Source: an uncultured Ruminococcus sp. (GTDB lineage Bacteria; Bacillota; Clostridia; Oscillospirales; Ruminococcaceae). Taken from it: a stretch of 30,576 nucleotides of DNA. The notes under the pieces are model-generated. The model searched no databases. It saw only the letters and a list, made by a program, of their open reading frames with translations, and was not told where the DNA came from. How positions within the stretch are numbered: position 1 is the first letter of the stretch; each line of letters opens with the position of its first letter. Positions 15,548 to 23,306 of the stretch are shown here, one piece after another. The position numbers and the translations under genes are program-made. The stretch spans positions 1 through 30,576 of the forward strand of contig UQKC01000029.1 of the NCBI GenBank assembly GCA_900541495.1, read 5' to 3'.

Positions 15548-15576
15548 TTGACATCGCCTGCCCGTAATGCTATAAT
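15548..15576 (+). promoter_or_regulatory. Rubrerythrin promoter, perfect consensus
   Basis: TTGACA (15548-15553), 17-nt spacer and TATAAT (15571-15576). The predicted start near 15583 lies about 4 nt before a 15-bp stem-loop. No PerR-type TTATAAT-N-ATTATAA box is visible. Confidence 0.9.
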
Positions 15577-15586
15577 ATATGAAATT

Positions 15587-15623
15587 CAAAAGTTCGGAAA
15601 GAGTTTTGCTTTCCGAACTTTTG
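15587..15623 (+). promoter_or_regulatory. 5'-terminal stem-loop in rubrerythrin leader
   Basis: A 15-bp perfect stem (15587-15601 with 15609-15623) with a 7-nt loop begins a few nucleotides after the predicted start. Only four T residues follow, so as a terminator for the upstream ATPase it would be weak. It fits an mRNA-stabilising 5' hairpin or a protein-binding operator. Confidence 0.75.
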
Positions 15624-15646
15624 CTCAATAATGGGAGGAAAATATT

Positions 15647-16192
15647 ATGAGCACAAAAAATCCATACGCAGGCACAAAGACCGAGCAGAATCTCCGTGAA
15701 GCATTCGCAGGCGAATCTCAGGCAAGAAACAAATATACATACTTTGCATCTGTTGCAAAGAAAGCAGGCTATGAGCAGATAGCAGCGCTTTTCTTAAAGA
15801 CAGCCGACAACGAAAAGGAACACGCTAAGATGTGGTTCAAGGCTCTCGGCGAACTCGGCACTACCGAGGAGAACCTCAAAAGCGCAGCAGAGGGCGAAAA
15901 TTTCGAGTGGACCGATATGTACGACCGTATGGCTAAGGAAGCCGACGAAGAGGGTTTCCACGACCTCGCCGAAAAGTTCAGAGGCGTTGGAGCAATCGAA
16001 AAAGCTCATGAAGAACGATACAGAGCGCTCCTCAAAAACGTTGAGGAAAAAGCTGTATTTGAAAAGAGCGGCGTAACAGTATGGGAATGCCGCAACTGCG
16101 GACATATCGTCATCGGCACTTCCGCACCGACAGTATGCCCCGTATGCAATCACCCACAGTCCTATTTTGAAGTCAGAAACGAAAATTATTAA
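15647..16192 (+). CDS. rbr: Rubrerythrin
   Basis: A 181-residue non-haem iron protein that reduces hydrogen peroxide in anaerobes. The N-terminal four-helix domain carries di-iron ligands, including E23 (AGESQAR), E56 and H59 (EKEH), a DEEGF segment near 100, and E118/H121. The C-terminal rubredoxin-like domain has C148-x2-C151 and C164-x2-C167, which bind one Fe and pass electrons to the di-iron site. The ribosome binding site GGGAGG precedes the ATG at 15647. It is monocistronic: its own consensus promoter, a leader hairpin, and a strong terminator downstream. Its presence supports a strict anaerobe. The family assignment is firm. Confidence 0.97.
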   Translation: MSTKNPYAGTKTEQNLREAFAGESQARNKYTYFASVAKKAGYEQIAALFLKTADNEKEHAKMWFKALGELGTTEENLKSAAEGENFEWTDMYDRMAKEADEEGFHDLAEKFRGVGAIEKAHEERYRALLKNVEEKAVFEKSGVTVWECRNCGHIVIGTSAPTVCPVCNHPQSYFEVRNENY

Positions 16193-16202
16193 AAAAATCT
16201 TT

Positions 16203-16239
16203 AAAGGGTATCGGATAAATTCTTCCGATACCCTTTTTT
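16203..16239 (+). terminator. Intrinsic terminator of rubrerythrin
   Basis: A 13-bp perfect stem (16203-16215 with 16224-16236) and 8-nt loop, followed by a six-T run at 16234-16239, 10 nt after the stop codon. Confidence 0.95.
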
Positions 16240-16251
16240 GCTTTGCAGACC

Positions 16252-16280
16252 TTGAAAAAATCCCAATTTTAAGGTATAAT
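16252..16280 (+). promoter_or_regulatory. Promoter of the receiver-HATPase fusion gene
   Basis: TTGAAA (16252-16257), 17-nt spacer and TATAAT (16275-16280). The predicted start near 16288 leaves a leader of about 33 nt before the ATG at 16321. Confidence 0.8.
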
Positions 16281-16320
16281 TAAGGAAATGCGCTTATAAT
16301 CATTTTGGGGAGATGATAAA

Positions 16321-17376
16321 ATGAAGCTTCTATACGCCGAGGACGAGCAGGCTATGTCCGAAGCCGTTACCGATATACTCACCTATCACAAATACATTGT
16401 CGATGCCGTCTACAACGGAAAAGATGCACTCGACTATGCCCTCGCAGACAACTATGACGGGATAATCCTCGATATAATGATGCCCGAAATGAGCGGCATC
16501 GAAGTTTTGCGCGAGCTTAGAAAAAAAGGCTGCCGAACGCCGATACTTCTTCTTACCGCAAAATCGCAGGTTGAGGACAAGATCGAGGGACTTGATGCAG
16601 GCGCGGACGATTACCTCCCGAAGCCGTTTGAAATGGGCGAGCTGCTTGCACGGATCCGCGCGATGCTCCGCCGCCGTGAGGAGTTCACACCAGATATCCT
16701 CACCTGCGGAAACCTTTCGCTCAATATGCAGTCGTCGCAGCTTTCCTGCGGAAATCAGTCGTTCACCCTACCCCGTCTTGAATACCGACTTATGGAACAG
16801 CTTATGCTCAATCAGGGTATCTATCTTTCGTCCGATGAGCTCATGCAAAATCTGCTGATACTTTCCCGTGCGGACGAAAGCGGTTTCAGGCTTGCCGTTT
16901 CAAAGGAAAATATCTCGGATATCGTTTCACGCACGGCTGAGCATTTTATGGAATCAGCCGCACAGAAAACTGCACTTATCGAAACCAACATCGAAAGCGG
17001 CATCTCTGCCGATGTGAACCGTGATACTTTTTCGCAGCTTGTTTCAATATTGCTTGACAACGCAGTAAAATATTCTGCTTCGGAGAGCGAGATAACCGTT
17101 TCACTTTTCCGCAACGGAAAAAATGCTGTTCTTTCAACGGAAAATAAATGTGAGAACCTGCCCGAATGTAAACCCGAGCAGCTTTTTGAACGTTTCTACC
17201 GGGGTGACAGCGCACACAATCAGAAAAGCGGCGGCAGCGGCATCGGTCTTTCCGCCGCAAAAGCCATTGCCGAAGCTCACGGCGGAAAGATTTCCGCCGA
17301 ATACAAAAACGGCAGTAAGATCATATTTACGGCTTCACTGCCGATAAAAAACGAAGAACGGAAAGGAAAACACTGA
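16321..17376 (+). CDS. Response-regulator receiver fused in frame to histidine-kinase ATPase domain; probable deletion product
   Basis: A 351-residue hybrid. Residues 1-118 are a complete receiver domain (E7, D8, phospho-acceptor D51, T79, K101). Residues about 124-173 are the start of an OmpR-type winged helix, cut off before the recognition helix and wing. From about 174 the sequence becomes kinase-like: MQNLLILSRADESGF is typical of the end of a HisKA domain, then an ATPase domain with N247 in the N box (LLDNAVKYS), FERFYRGD, and G2 GGSGIGLSAAKA (304-315). The sensor, TM segments and H-box histidine are absent. Adjacent RR and HK genes joined by an in-frame deletion of roughly 1 kb would explain this. 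The reading frame is open throughout, with a good promoter and ribosome binding site. It cannot autophosphorylate on His; activity is uncertain. A misassembly should be considered. Confidence 0.85.
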   Translation: MKLLYAEDEQAMSEAVTDILTYHKYIVDAVYNGKDALDYALADNYDGIILDIMMPEMSGIEVLRELRKKGCRTPILLLTAKSQVEDKIEGLDAGADDYLPKPFEMGELLARIRAMLRRREEFTPDILTCGNLSLNMQSSQLSCGNQSFTLPRLEYRLMEQLMLNQGIYLSSDELMQNLLILSRADESGFRLAVSKENISDIVSRTAEHFMESAAQKTALIETNIESGISADVNRDTFSQLVSILLDNAVKYSASESEITVSLFRNGKNAVLSTENKCENLPECKPEQLFERFYRGDSAHNQKSGGSGIGLSAAKAIAEAHGGKISAEYKNGSKIIFTASLPIKNEERKGKH

Positions 17377-17379
17377 AAA

Positions 17380-18213
17380 ATGAACGAACTCCACACATAT
17401 ATCTGCCCGAAATGCGGCGAACCTCTGCACCGTGACGGCGGAAGCTTCCGCTGCACGGCAAACCACGTTTATGACTGCGCCCGAAGCGGCTATGTGAATC
17501 TGCTCCTCGTTCAGCAGATGAACACAAAGCTCCCGGGTGACAACAAGCTTATGGTTAACGCGCGCAAAAATTTCCTCAGCAAAGGCTATTACGACGTTCT
17601 CATCAACGCTTTTTCCGAATGTGTGAAAAAATACTCCGTAACGAACGGCGTTGTCCTTGACGCAGGCTGCGGCGAGGGTATCTACACCGTTTCAGCCGCC
17701 AAGAAATCACCCGAAATGTTCTTTATGGGAACGGACATATCAAAAACCGCAGCGGACGCTGCCGCAAAGAGAGCAAAAGCCGAGGGTGTTTCAAACGTGC
17801 TTTTCTCGGTCAGCAGCGTATTTCATCTGCCCGTAAAAAACGGCTCGTGCGATATGCTCACAACGCTTTTTGCGCCTTGGTGCGGCGAGGAATTCCTGCG
17901 TGTGCTCAAACCGAACGGCACTCTTATAATGGTCATTCCTGCGGAACGCCACCTCTGGCAGCTCAAATCGGCTGTCTATGACGACCCTTATTTAAACGAA
18001 CCAAAGGAAAGCGAACCGAACGGCTTCACCCTGCTTGAAAGGCTGCCCGTCAGCTCGAAAATTCTGCTTGACAACAACGAAGATATCCAAAATCTTTTCT
18101 CGATGACGCCTTACTATTATAAGACGAGCGAAGAGGGTCACCGCCGAGTTGAGGCTCTTTCACAGCTTGAAACCGAGATCGCTTTTGAGATACTTATTTA
18201 CGAGAAGAATTGA
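17380..18213 (+). CDS. rlmA: RlmA-type 23S rRNA (guanine-N1-)-methyltransferase
   Basis: A 277-residue SAM-dependent methyltransferase of the RlmA/RrmA family, which methylates N1 of G745 or G748 in 23S rRNA. The N-terminal zinc finger is visible: C9-x2-C12, C25 and H29, followed by the family segment YDCARSGYVNLL. A loop with NTKLPGDNKLMVNARKNFLSKGYY leads to the SAM motif VLDAGCGEGIYT (about 92-103) and a Rossmann fold with LFAPWCGEEFLRVLKPNGTL. The ATG is 3 nt after the stop of the preceding gene with AAAGGA upstream, so the two are cotranscribed. G748 methylation is linked with tylosin-type macrolide resistance in some bacteria; the target here (745 or 748) cannot be decided. Confidence 0.9.
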   Translation: MNELHTYICPKCGEPLHRDGGSFRCTANHVYDCARSGYVNLLLVQQMNTKLPGDNKLMVNARKNFLSKGYYDVLINAFSECVKKYSVTNGVVLDAGCGEGIYTVSAAKKSPEMFFMGTDISKTAADAAAKRAKAEGVSNVLFSVSSVFHLPVKNGSCDMLTTLFAPWCGEEFLRVLKPNGTLIMVIPAERHLWQLKSAVYDDPYLNEPKESEPNGFTLLERLPVSSKILLDNNEDIQNLFSMTPYYYKTSEEGHRRVEALSQLETEIAFEILIYEKN

Positions 18214-18314
18214 TATTTCACACGGCAAGGATTTTTAACGCAGTATGCAGCAAAATTTGCCGAAAAGACGTGTGCATATGCTTATGAAGACAGGTTCTCA
18301 ATCAAAGTATAGAC

Positions 18315-18376
18315 AAAAATCGGCGCAAAAGCCATATAAAGCTGTTAAACAGCTACGGGCTTTTGTGCCGATTTTT
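18315..18376 (+). terminator. Intrinsic terminator after rlmA
   Basis: A 19-bp stem (18315-18333 with 18358-18376, one G-U pair) closes on an inner hairpin at 18340-18354, and a run of T residues follows (18372-18377). It is about 100 nt after the rlmA stop. The rest of 18214-18314 shows no gene. Confidence 0.85.
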
Positions 18377-18407
18377 TGTACACTTTCAGTTTAAAAATCA
18401 GTATAAA

Positions 18408-18449
18408 CAGCACCGCAGCTTTGATCTTCCGACCAAAACTGCGGTGCTG
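18408..18449 (-). terminator. Probable terminator of the amtB gene
   Basis: A 16-bp stem with one mismatch (18408-18423 with 18434-18449) and a 10-nt loop. On the minus strand it lies about 75 nt after the amtB stop and is followed by a moderately T-rich sequence. It could also act weakly on the plus strand. Confidence 0.65.
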
Positions 18450-18523
18450 CTGTTTTCACTTGGTTCATTTATAATACTTTAGGAGTGTATAATTGAAAAA
18501 TTTTAAAATTATGTACTGTTTCC

Positions 18524-20287
18524 TCAGTCTTCGGAATCCTGAAGAGCGTCATAACCGCTTTCGCCTGTACGAACTCTGATAACGTCCTCAACATCGTAAA
18601 CGAAGATCTTACCGTCACCGATATGACCCGTGTAAAGAGCCTTGCGAGCCGTTTCAACAACTGTTTCAACGGGAACTTTGGAAACTACGACTTCGACCTT
18701 TACCTTTGGAAGAAGCGTTGCTTCAACGGGAACACCACGGTACATTTCGCCTGCACCCTTCTGTGTGCCGCAGCCGAGGACCTGAGTTACTGTGAAGCCC
18801 GTTACGCCGATCTCACTGAGAGCATTTTTGAGTGTTTCAAACTTGTTCTGCTTGCATATAATGGAAACTCTTGTGTACTTGTTCTTGCTGTCTGCGCTGC
18901 GCTCGATATGAGGACGGTCAACAACAGTAACAGGAACTGCTGAAGCAGGTTCTTCTTCGGAAACTGCGCCTGTGAATACGGAGTTTGAAGCAGGCATAAA
19001 GTCTGCATAAGCGGAAGCAAGACCGTGTTCTGTGATATCAAGACCTCTTGTTTCTTCCTCAACGGAAGCACGGAGTCCGATAGTTTTCTTGATGATGAAG
19101 AATGTGATTATCATTGTAACTGTTGCCCAAGCTGCTACTGCGAAAAGTCCAACGAACTGGATTCCGAGGAGCTTGAAGCCGCCGCCGTAGAAAAGACCTG
19201 CGAGTGTGTTGCCGTCAGGGTCAACGAGGGAATAGCCGGGAACCTTTGGATTTGAGAAAAGACCAACTGCGATAGTACCCCAGATACCGTTCATCATGTG
19301 AACTGCTACTGCACCAACAGGGTCATCGATATGAAGCTTGTAATCAAGAAGCCATACACCGAATACTACAAGAAGACCGGAAACAATGCCAACTACGATA
19401 GAACCGATGCAGTCAGTTGTGTCACAGGGAGCTGTGATACCTACAAGACCTGCGAGCGATGCGTTAAGGCACATAGAAACATCAGGCTTGCCATATTTTA
19501 CCCAAGTAAAGATCATGCAGGTAACTGTTGCAACTGCAGGAGCAACTGTTGTTGTGAGGAAGATAGAACCGAGCTGATCGATGCTTGTTGCTGCTGCACC
19601 GTTAAAGCCGTACCAGCCGAACCAGAGGATAAATACGCCGAGAGCGCCGATCGTAAGTGAGTGACCTGGGATAGCGTTTACCTTTGTTACCTTGCCGTCC
19701 TTGTCGGTGTTGAACTTACCAATACGGGGTCCAAGGATCTTTGCGCCGATGAATGCTGCGATACCGCCTACAAGGTGGATACAAGTCGAACCTGCGAAAT
19801 CGTGGAAACCCATCTGTGAGAGCCAGCCGCCGCCCCAGATCCAGTGTGCTTCGATCGGGTAAACAAGTGCGCTGATAACGCCCGAATATACACAGTAGGA
19901 AAGGAACTTTGTTCTTTCTGCCATAGCGCCCGAAACGATAGTTGCAGCCGTTGCGCAGAATACAAGGTTGAATACGAAGCTTGACCAGTCGAAGCTTTCA
20001 TACTGAGTCAGAATATCAAAACCCGGCTTGCCGATAAGTCCGACCAAGTCTTCCCCGAAGAGAAGTCCAAAGCCGATGAGAATGAACATTACTGTACCGA
20101 TACAGAAGTCCATAAGGTTTTTCATAATGATGTTGCCTGCGTTCTTCGCTCTTGTGAAGCCTGTTTCGACCATTGCGAAGCCTGCCTGCATAAAGAATAC
20201 GAGGGATGCGCCTATCAGAAACCAGACGCCGAATACCAGCGACGAGGTATTCTCGGAGACCATCTCCAAGATGTTTGTGCTTTCCAT
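18524..20287 (-). CDS. amtB: Ammonium transporter AmtB with C-terminal fused PII (GlnB/GlnK) domain
   Basis: A 587-residue fusion. Residues about 1-430 are an Amt channel with eleven TM helices, conducting NH3/NH4+; the pore-associated AHWIWGGGWL, the CIHLVGG histidine segment and the later AVHMMNGIWGT histidine segment are present. A linker (about 430-480, rich in Ala, Ser and Glu) leads to a PII domain (about 480-575) with the T-loop region VEATLLPKVKVEVVV and GHIGDGKIFVYDVEDVIRVRTGE. The T-loop reads RGVPVEA where uridylylated PII proteins have RGAEY, so the usual Tyr-51 is absent and regulation would rely on ATP/ADP/2-oxoglutarate binding. The fused domain could plug its own pore. The ATG at 20287 has GGAGG at 7-nt spacing; the upstream extension to 20362 is rejected. 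Confidence 0.95.
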   Translation of the reverse strand: MESTNILEMVSENTSSLVFGVWFLIGASLVFFMQAGFAMVETGFTRAKNAGNIIMKNLMDFCIGTVMFILIGFGLLFGEDLVGLIGKPGFDILTQYESFDWSSFVFNLVFCATAATIVSGAMAERTKFLSYCVYSGVISALVYPIEAHWIWGGGWLSQMGFHDFAGSTCIHLVGGIAAFIGAKILGPRIGKFNTDKDGKVTKVNAIPGHSLTIGALGVFILWFGWYGFNGAAATSIDQLGSIFLTTTVAPAVATVTCMIFTWVKYGKPDVSMCLNASLAGLVGITAPCDTTDCIGSIVVGIVSGLLVVFGVWLLDYKLHIDDPVGAVAVHMMNGIWGTIAVGLFSNPKVPGYSLVDPDGNTLAGLFYGGGFKLLGIQFVGLFAVAAWATVTMIITFFIIKKTIGLRASVEEETRGLDITEHGLASAYADFMPASNSVFTGAVSEEEPASAVPVTVVDRPHIERSADSKNKYTRVSIICKQNKFETLKNALSEIGVTGFTVTQVLGCGTQKGAGEMYRGVPVEATLLPKVKVEVVVSKVPVETVVETARKALYTGHIGDGKIFVYDVEDVIRVRTGESGYDALQDSED

Positions 20288-20351
20288 AATAATTCCTCCA
20301 CTTTCACTTTCATTATCGGGAAATATTGATTTCCTTTGATCTCCCTTTTCC

Positions 20352-20420
20352 GAAAACAGCAAGGGCGCTGTGAACTGAACTCCGCCTTTGCAGTCCGTTC
20401 ACAGCGCCCTTGCTGTTTTC
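20352..20420 (-). promoter_or_regulatory. 24-bp perfect stem-loop at the 5' end of the amtB leader
   Basis: Arms 20352-20375 and 20397-20420 are exact reverse complements around a 21-nt loop. On the minus strand the hairpin starts about 3 nt after the predicted start near 20423, and about 64 nt separate it from the ATG. Only TTTT follows, so complete termination is unlikely; an attenuator, stabiliser or protein-binding site are options. Confidence 0.85.
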
Positions 20421-20429
20421 TATGGTCTT

Positions 20430-20458
20430 ATTATATATCATAAAAACACGTTTGTCAA
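20430..20458 (-). promoter_or_regulatory. amtB promoter, perfect consensus
   Basis: On the minus strand TTGACA (20458-20453) is followed after 17 nt by TATAAT (20435-20430). Perfect sigma-A hexamers imply strong basal expression, so nitrogen control probably acts downstream, for instance at the leader hairpin (inference). Confidence 0.9.
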
Positions 20459-20739
20459 GCACTTTTTTGAAATTTATGCAATTTTTATTATTTATTCCTG
20501 CATTTTAATTGATTATTTGTTATTTTATAGCTTCAGATGTTTGTTTTATGAAATAATCAGATGTTTCAGCTTCATATTTTAAGTATTTCAGCTCACAGGC
20601 AGTTTATATTTATTTGCAAGTTTAGATTATATATCCTGCAAAATATATATTTAAGCCCAACTAACATTCATATAGTATACAGATAACTGTCCAAACGACC
20701 GTTTTTTCACCCGCAAGCTGTGCAAAATCATACTTTTTG
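20459..20739. other. AT-rich gene-free stretch between divergent amtB and manA promoters
   Basis: Very AT-rich with stops in all frames. It holds an 8-bp inverted repeat (GATTATTT at 20511-20518, AAATAATC at 20551-20558) and two CAGATGTTT copies near 20533 and 20558. Nothing else is recognised; it may be an UP-element or regulator-binding region for both promoters. Confidence 0.5.
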
Positions 20740-20768
20740 TTGACTTTACGACAAAAGTGTTGTATAAT
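20740..20768 (+). promoter_or_regulatory. Promoter of the manA operon
   Basis: TTGACT (20740-20745), 17-nt spacer and TATAAT (20763-20768), with a predicted start near 20775 and a short leader of about 28 nt. Confidence 0.9.
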
Positions 20769-20802
20769 TATACTGATAAATTATTTTTGGAGGAATGTTA
20801 TA

Positions 20803-21762
20803 ATGTATCCGCTGAAATTAAAGCCTGCTTTCAAGGATTACCTTTGGGGCGGCACAAAACTTCGTGATGTTTACGGCAAGGACTGTGATTTCGACAAGGT
20901 CGCTGAGAGCTGGGAGCTTTCCTGCCACAAGGACGGCAACTCGGTCATCGACAACGGCGAAGCAAAGGGAATGACGCTTGCTGCATATATTGAAAAAGAG
21001 GGCAAGAAGATCCTCGGCAAAAACTGCGAACGCTTCGAGAACTTCCCCGTTCTTATCAAGCTCATTGATGCAAAGGACAACCTCTCAGTTCAGGTCCACC
21101 CCGACAACGAATACGCTATGCGTGTTGAGGGTGAATACGGCAAGACCGAAATGTGGTATATCGTTGACTGCGACGAGGGTGCAGAGCTTATTTACGGCTT
21201 CAAGAGAAACGTTACAAAGAAAGAATTCGCAGAGCGCATCAAGAATAACACTCTGCTTGAAATAACCAACTCCGTTCCCGTAAAAAAGGGCGATGTTTTC
21301 TTTATCCGCTCGGGAACTCTCCACGCTATCGGCAAGGGTATTCTCATTGCCGAAATTCAGCAGAACTCCAATACTACATACCGTGTTTACGACTACGGAA
21401 GAGTCGGTGCAGACGGAAAGACAAGACCTCTCCACATTGAAAAGGCACTCGACGTAACAAATCTCTGCCCTGCCGAACCTTATCCTGCTACCGAAGCAGT
21501 TACCGAAAACGGCTGCACAAAGAAGCTTCTTTCCAAGTGCGAATATTTCACCGTTTATAAGATCGATATCGAAAAATCCGCTGAATTCAATGCTGACGAA
21601 ACATCGTTTGAATCTATCCTCGTTCTCGAGGGCGATGTAACACTCAAGTCAACTCACGGCGATATCACACTCAAAAAGGGCGAAACAGCATTTCTCCCTG
21701 CAGGACTCGGCAAATATACCATCGAAGGAAAATCTCAGGCAATTCTTACAAGAATCGATTAA
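20803..21762 (+). CDS. manA: Mannose-6-phosphate isomerase, class I (short form)
   Basis: A 319-residue zinc enzyme interconverting mannose-6-phosphate and fructose-6-phosphate. The cupin metal ligands are visible: Q97-x-H99 in SVQVHPDNEYA, E116 in KTEMWYI, and H174 in SGTLHAIGKG. The N-terminal LKPAFKDYLWGGTKL and the ~320-residue length fit the Firmicutes short ManA type. The ATG at 20803 is chosen because GGAGGA lies 8 nt upstream; the upstream extension would overlap the promoter. It is followed after 14 nt by a ROK kinase, making a hexose-entry operon that continues through ilvD. Confidence 0.95.
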   Translation: MYPLKLKPAFKDYLWGGTKLRDVYGKDCDFDKVAESWELSCHKDGNSVIDNGEAKGMTLAAYIEKEGKKILGKNCERFENFPVLIKLIDAKDNLSVQVHPDNEYAMRVEGEYGKTEMWYIVDCDEGAELIYGFKRNVTKKEFAERIKNNTLLEITNSVPVKKGDVFFIRSGTLHAIGKGILIAEIQQNSNTTYRVYDYGRVGADGKTRPLHIEKALDVTNLCPAEPYPATEAVTENGCTKKLLSKCEYFTVYKIDIEKSAEFNADETSFESILVLEGDVTLKSTHGDITLKKGETAFLPAGLGKYTIEGKSQAILTRID

Positions 21763-21776
21763 AGGAGAACTGAAAA

Positions 21777-22727
21777 ATGAAATACTTTATAGGTATCGAC
21801 CTCGGCGGAACAAATATCAAAGCAGGCGTTGTTAACGAAAATTACGAGATCATCTCAAAGGCTACGACCAAGACCAACTGCCCACGTCCTGCAAAGGAGA
21901 TTGCAGACGATATGGCTAAGGTCAGCATCGAAGCTGCTCAGAACGCAGGTCTTTCCATTGACGATGTTGAGTGGATAGGCATTGGTACTCCGGGCATTGC
22001 AGACAACGTCAACGGAACTATCCCCTACTCCAACAACCTCGGTTTCAGCAACGTTCCTATAAGAAAGTATATTCAGGAACACATCAACAAGCCTGTTTAC
22101 GTTGCAAATGATGCAAACGCTGCCGCTTACGGCGAATTCGTTGCAGGTGCAGCAAAGGGCGCTACCGATGCAGTTTGCATCACCCTCGGAACGGGCGTTG
22201 GCGCAGGCGTTATCATCGACGGCAAGATCTTCACGGGAAGAAACCTCGCAGGAACAGAGATCGGACACATGGTCATCTCCGTTGACGGTCCTCAGTGTAC
22301 ATGCGGAAGAAAGGGCTGCTTTGAAGTTTACTCCTCCGCAACAGGTCTTATCAATATGACAAAGGCTGCTATCGCAGAAAACACATCAAGCATTCTCGCA
22401 GAATATGAAAAGCAGGACGGTAAGGTTTCCGCACGTCACGCTTTCAACGCAATGCGCGCAGGTGATGCAGCAGGCAAGGCTGTCGTTGACAAGTACATAA
22501 AGTACCTCGCAGCAGGTATCACAAACGTTATCAACATCTTCCAGCCTGACATTCTCTGCATCGGCGGCGGCGTTTGCAACGAGGGTGATCCTCTCCTCGT
22601 TCCGATGAAAGAACTCGTTAAAAAGGAAGTTTACACAAGAATGCTCGACTGCAACACCGAGATAACCGTTGCAAAGCTCGGAAACGATGCAGGCATCATC
22701 GGTGCAGCTTTCCTCGGCAATTCATGA
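21777..22727 (+). CDS. glk: ROK-family glucokinase
   Basis: A 316-residue sugar kinase of the ROK family, phosphorylating glucose (possibly other hexoses) with ATP. Landmarks: the phosphate-binding DLGGTNIKAG at the N-terminus, the catalytic NDANAAAYGEF segment, LGTGVGAGVIIDGKI, the GTEIGHM sugar-binding histidine, and the zinc motif CTCGRKGCFE (about 179-188). There is no N-terminal helix-turn-helix, so it is an enzyme rather than a ROK repressor. AAAGGAG precedes the ATG. It sits in the manA operon, with the next gene starting 1 nt after the stop. The exact sugar is inferred from the family. Confidence 0.94.
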   Translation: MKYFIGIDLGGTNIKAGVVNENYEIISKATTKTNCPRPAKEIADDMAKVSIEAAQNAGLSIDDVEWIGIGTPGIADNVNGTIPYSNNLGFSNVPIRKYIQEHINKPVYVANDANAAAYGEFVAGAAKGATDAVCITLGTGVGAGVIIDGKIFTGRNLAGTEIGHMVISVDGPQCTCGRKGCFEVYSSATGLINMTKAAIAENTSSILAEYEKQDGKVSARHAFNAMRAGDAAGKAVVDKYIKYLAAGITNVINIFQPDILCIGGGVCNEGDPLLVPMKELVKKEVYTRMLDCNTEITVAKLGNDAGIIGAAFLGNS

Positions 22728-22728
22728 T

Positions 22729-23277
22729 ATGAGCAAATTTGATTTTTTCGCATCAGATATAAAGGACGCCGATTCTTTTATGAAAGGTCAGCTTCGCTAC
22801 AAGGACTTGAAGCGGAGTGAGCTTGCCGATATGCCCGAAAATGAGATAGTCGGCGCAGTTACGGCTTGGATAGAAACAAGCTTCAAGGAAGACTGGTCGG
22901 ATATGGGCGAAAAGCTCAACAGCCTGCCCACGCCCTGCCTTAACATCTACTGCGCAGAGATAACCTTAAAGCAGGTCATAGACAGCGGCTTCTCCGAGGC
23001 GGTTTTCAACCTCTCAAACGATTTTCTCGGCATCGCGGCAAACGGATTCCGCGCTGTCGGCTATGAAAAGCTTGCGGAGATCGTCGATTCGGCGGTCAAA
23101 GTCGGTGCGGACAAGCGCCCCTCGGGACGAAGTTTTGTCGATTTCCTCGAATTCAGCGAAAATGTAAGCTTTTCCTCGCAGGACAAGGACTTTCGCCGAT
23201 GCTTCGAGCAGGCAAAATTCGACCGACTGGCAAAACAATATATTTTAAACTACAGCAAATATTTCGGAAACGCGTAA
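22729..23277 (+). CDS. Uncharacterised protein, DUF4375 (DMP19)-like
   Basis: A 182-residue soluble, mostly helical protein. The central part (PCLNIYCAEITLKQVIDSGF, then AVFNLSNDFLGIAANGFRAVGYEKLAEIVDSAV) follows the pattern of DUF4375/DMP19-type domains, where a conserved Gly-Phe and Asn precede an Ala-Ile-Gly helix; this is a tentative match by eye. No catalytic motif, TM segment or signal peptide is seen. The ATG at 22729 is 1 nt after the glk stop and lacks a clear ribosome binding site, so it is likely translated by coupling to glk. It precedes ilvD by 29 nt. Function unknown. Confidence 0.8.
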   Translation: MSKFDFFASDIKDADSFMKGQLRYKDLKRSELADMPENEIVGAVTAWIETSFKEDWSDMGEKLNSLPTPCLNIYCAEITLKQVIDSGFSEAVFNLSNDFLGIAANGFRAVGYEKLAEIVDSAVKVGADKRPSGRSFVDFLEFSENVSFSSQDKDFRRCFEQAKFDRLAKQYILNYSKYFGNA

Positions 23278-23306
23278 CGCTTCCGACCGAAAGGAAGTAT
23301 ATAAAA

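Noticed and set aside
15548..15623. PerR operator at rubrerythrin
   Set aside because: No TTATAAT-N-ATTATAA-like sequence is present; the only symmetry is the GC-containing 15-bp hairpin downstream of the -10.
22319..22380. ROK repressor instead of kinase
   Set aside because: The protein begins directly with the ATP-binding DLGGTN motif and has no N-terminal DNA-binding domain.
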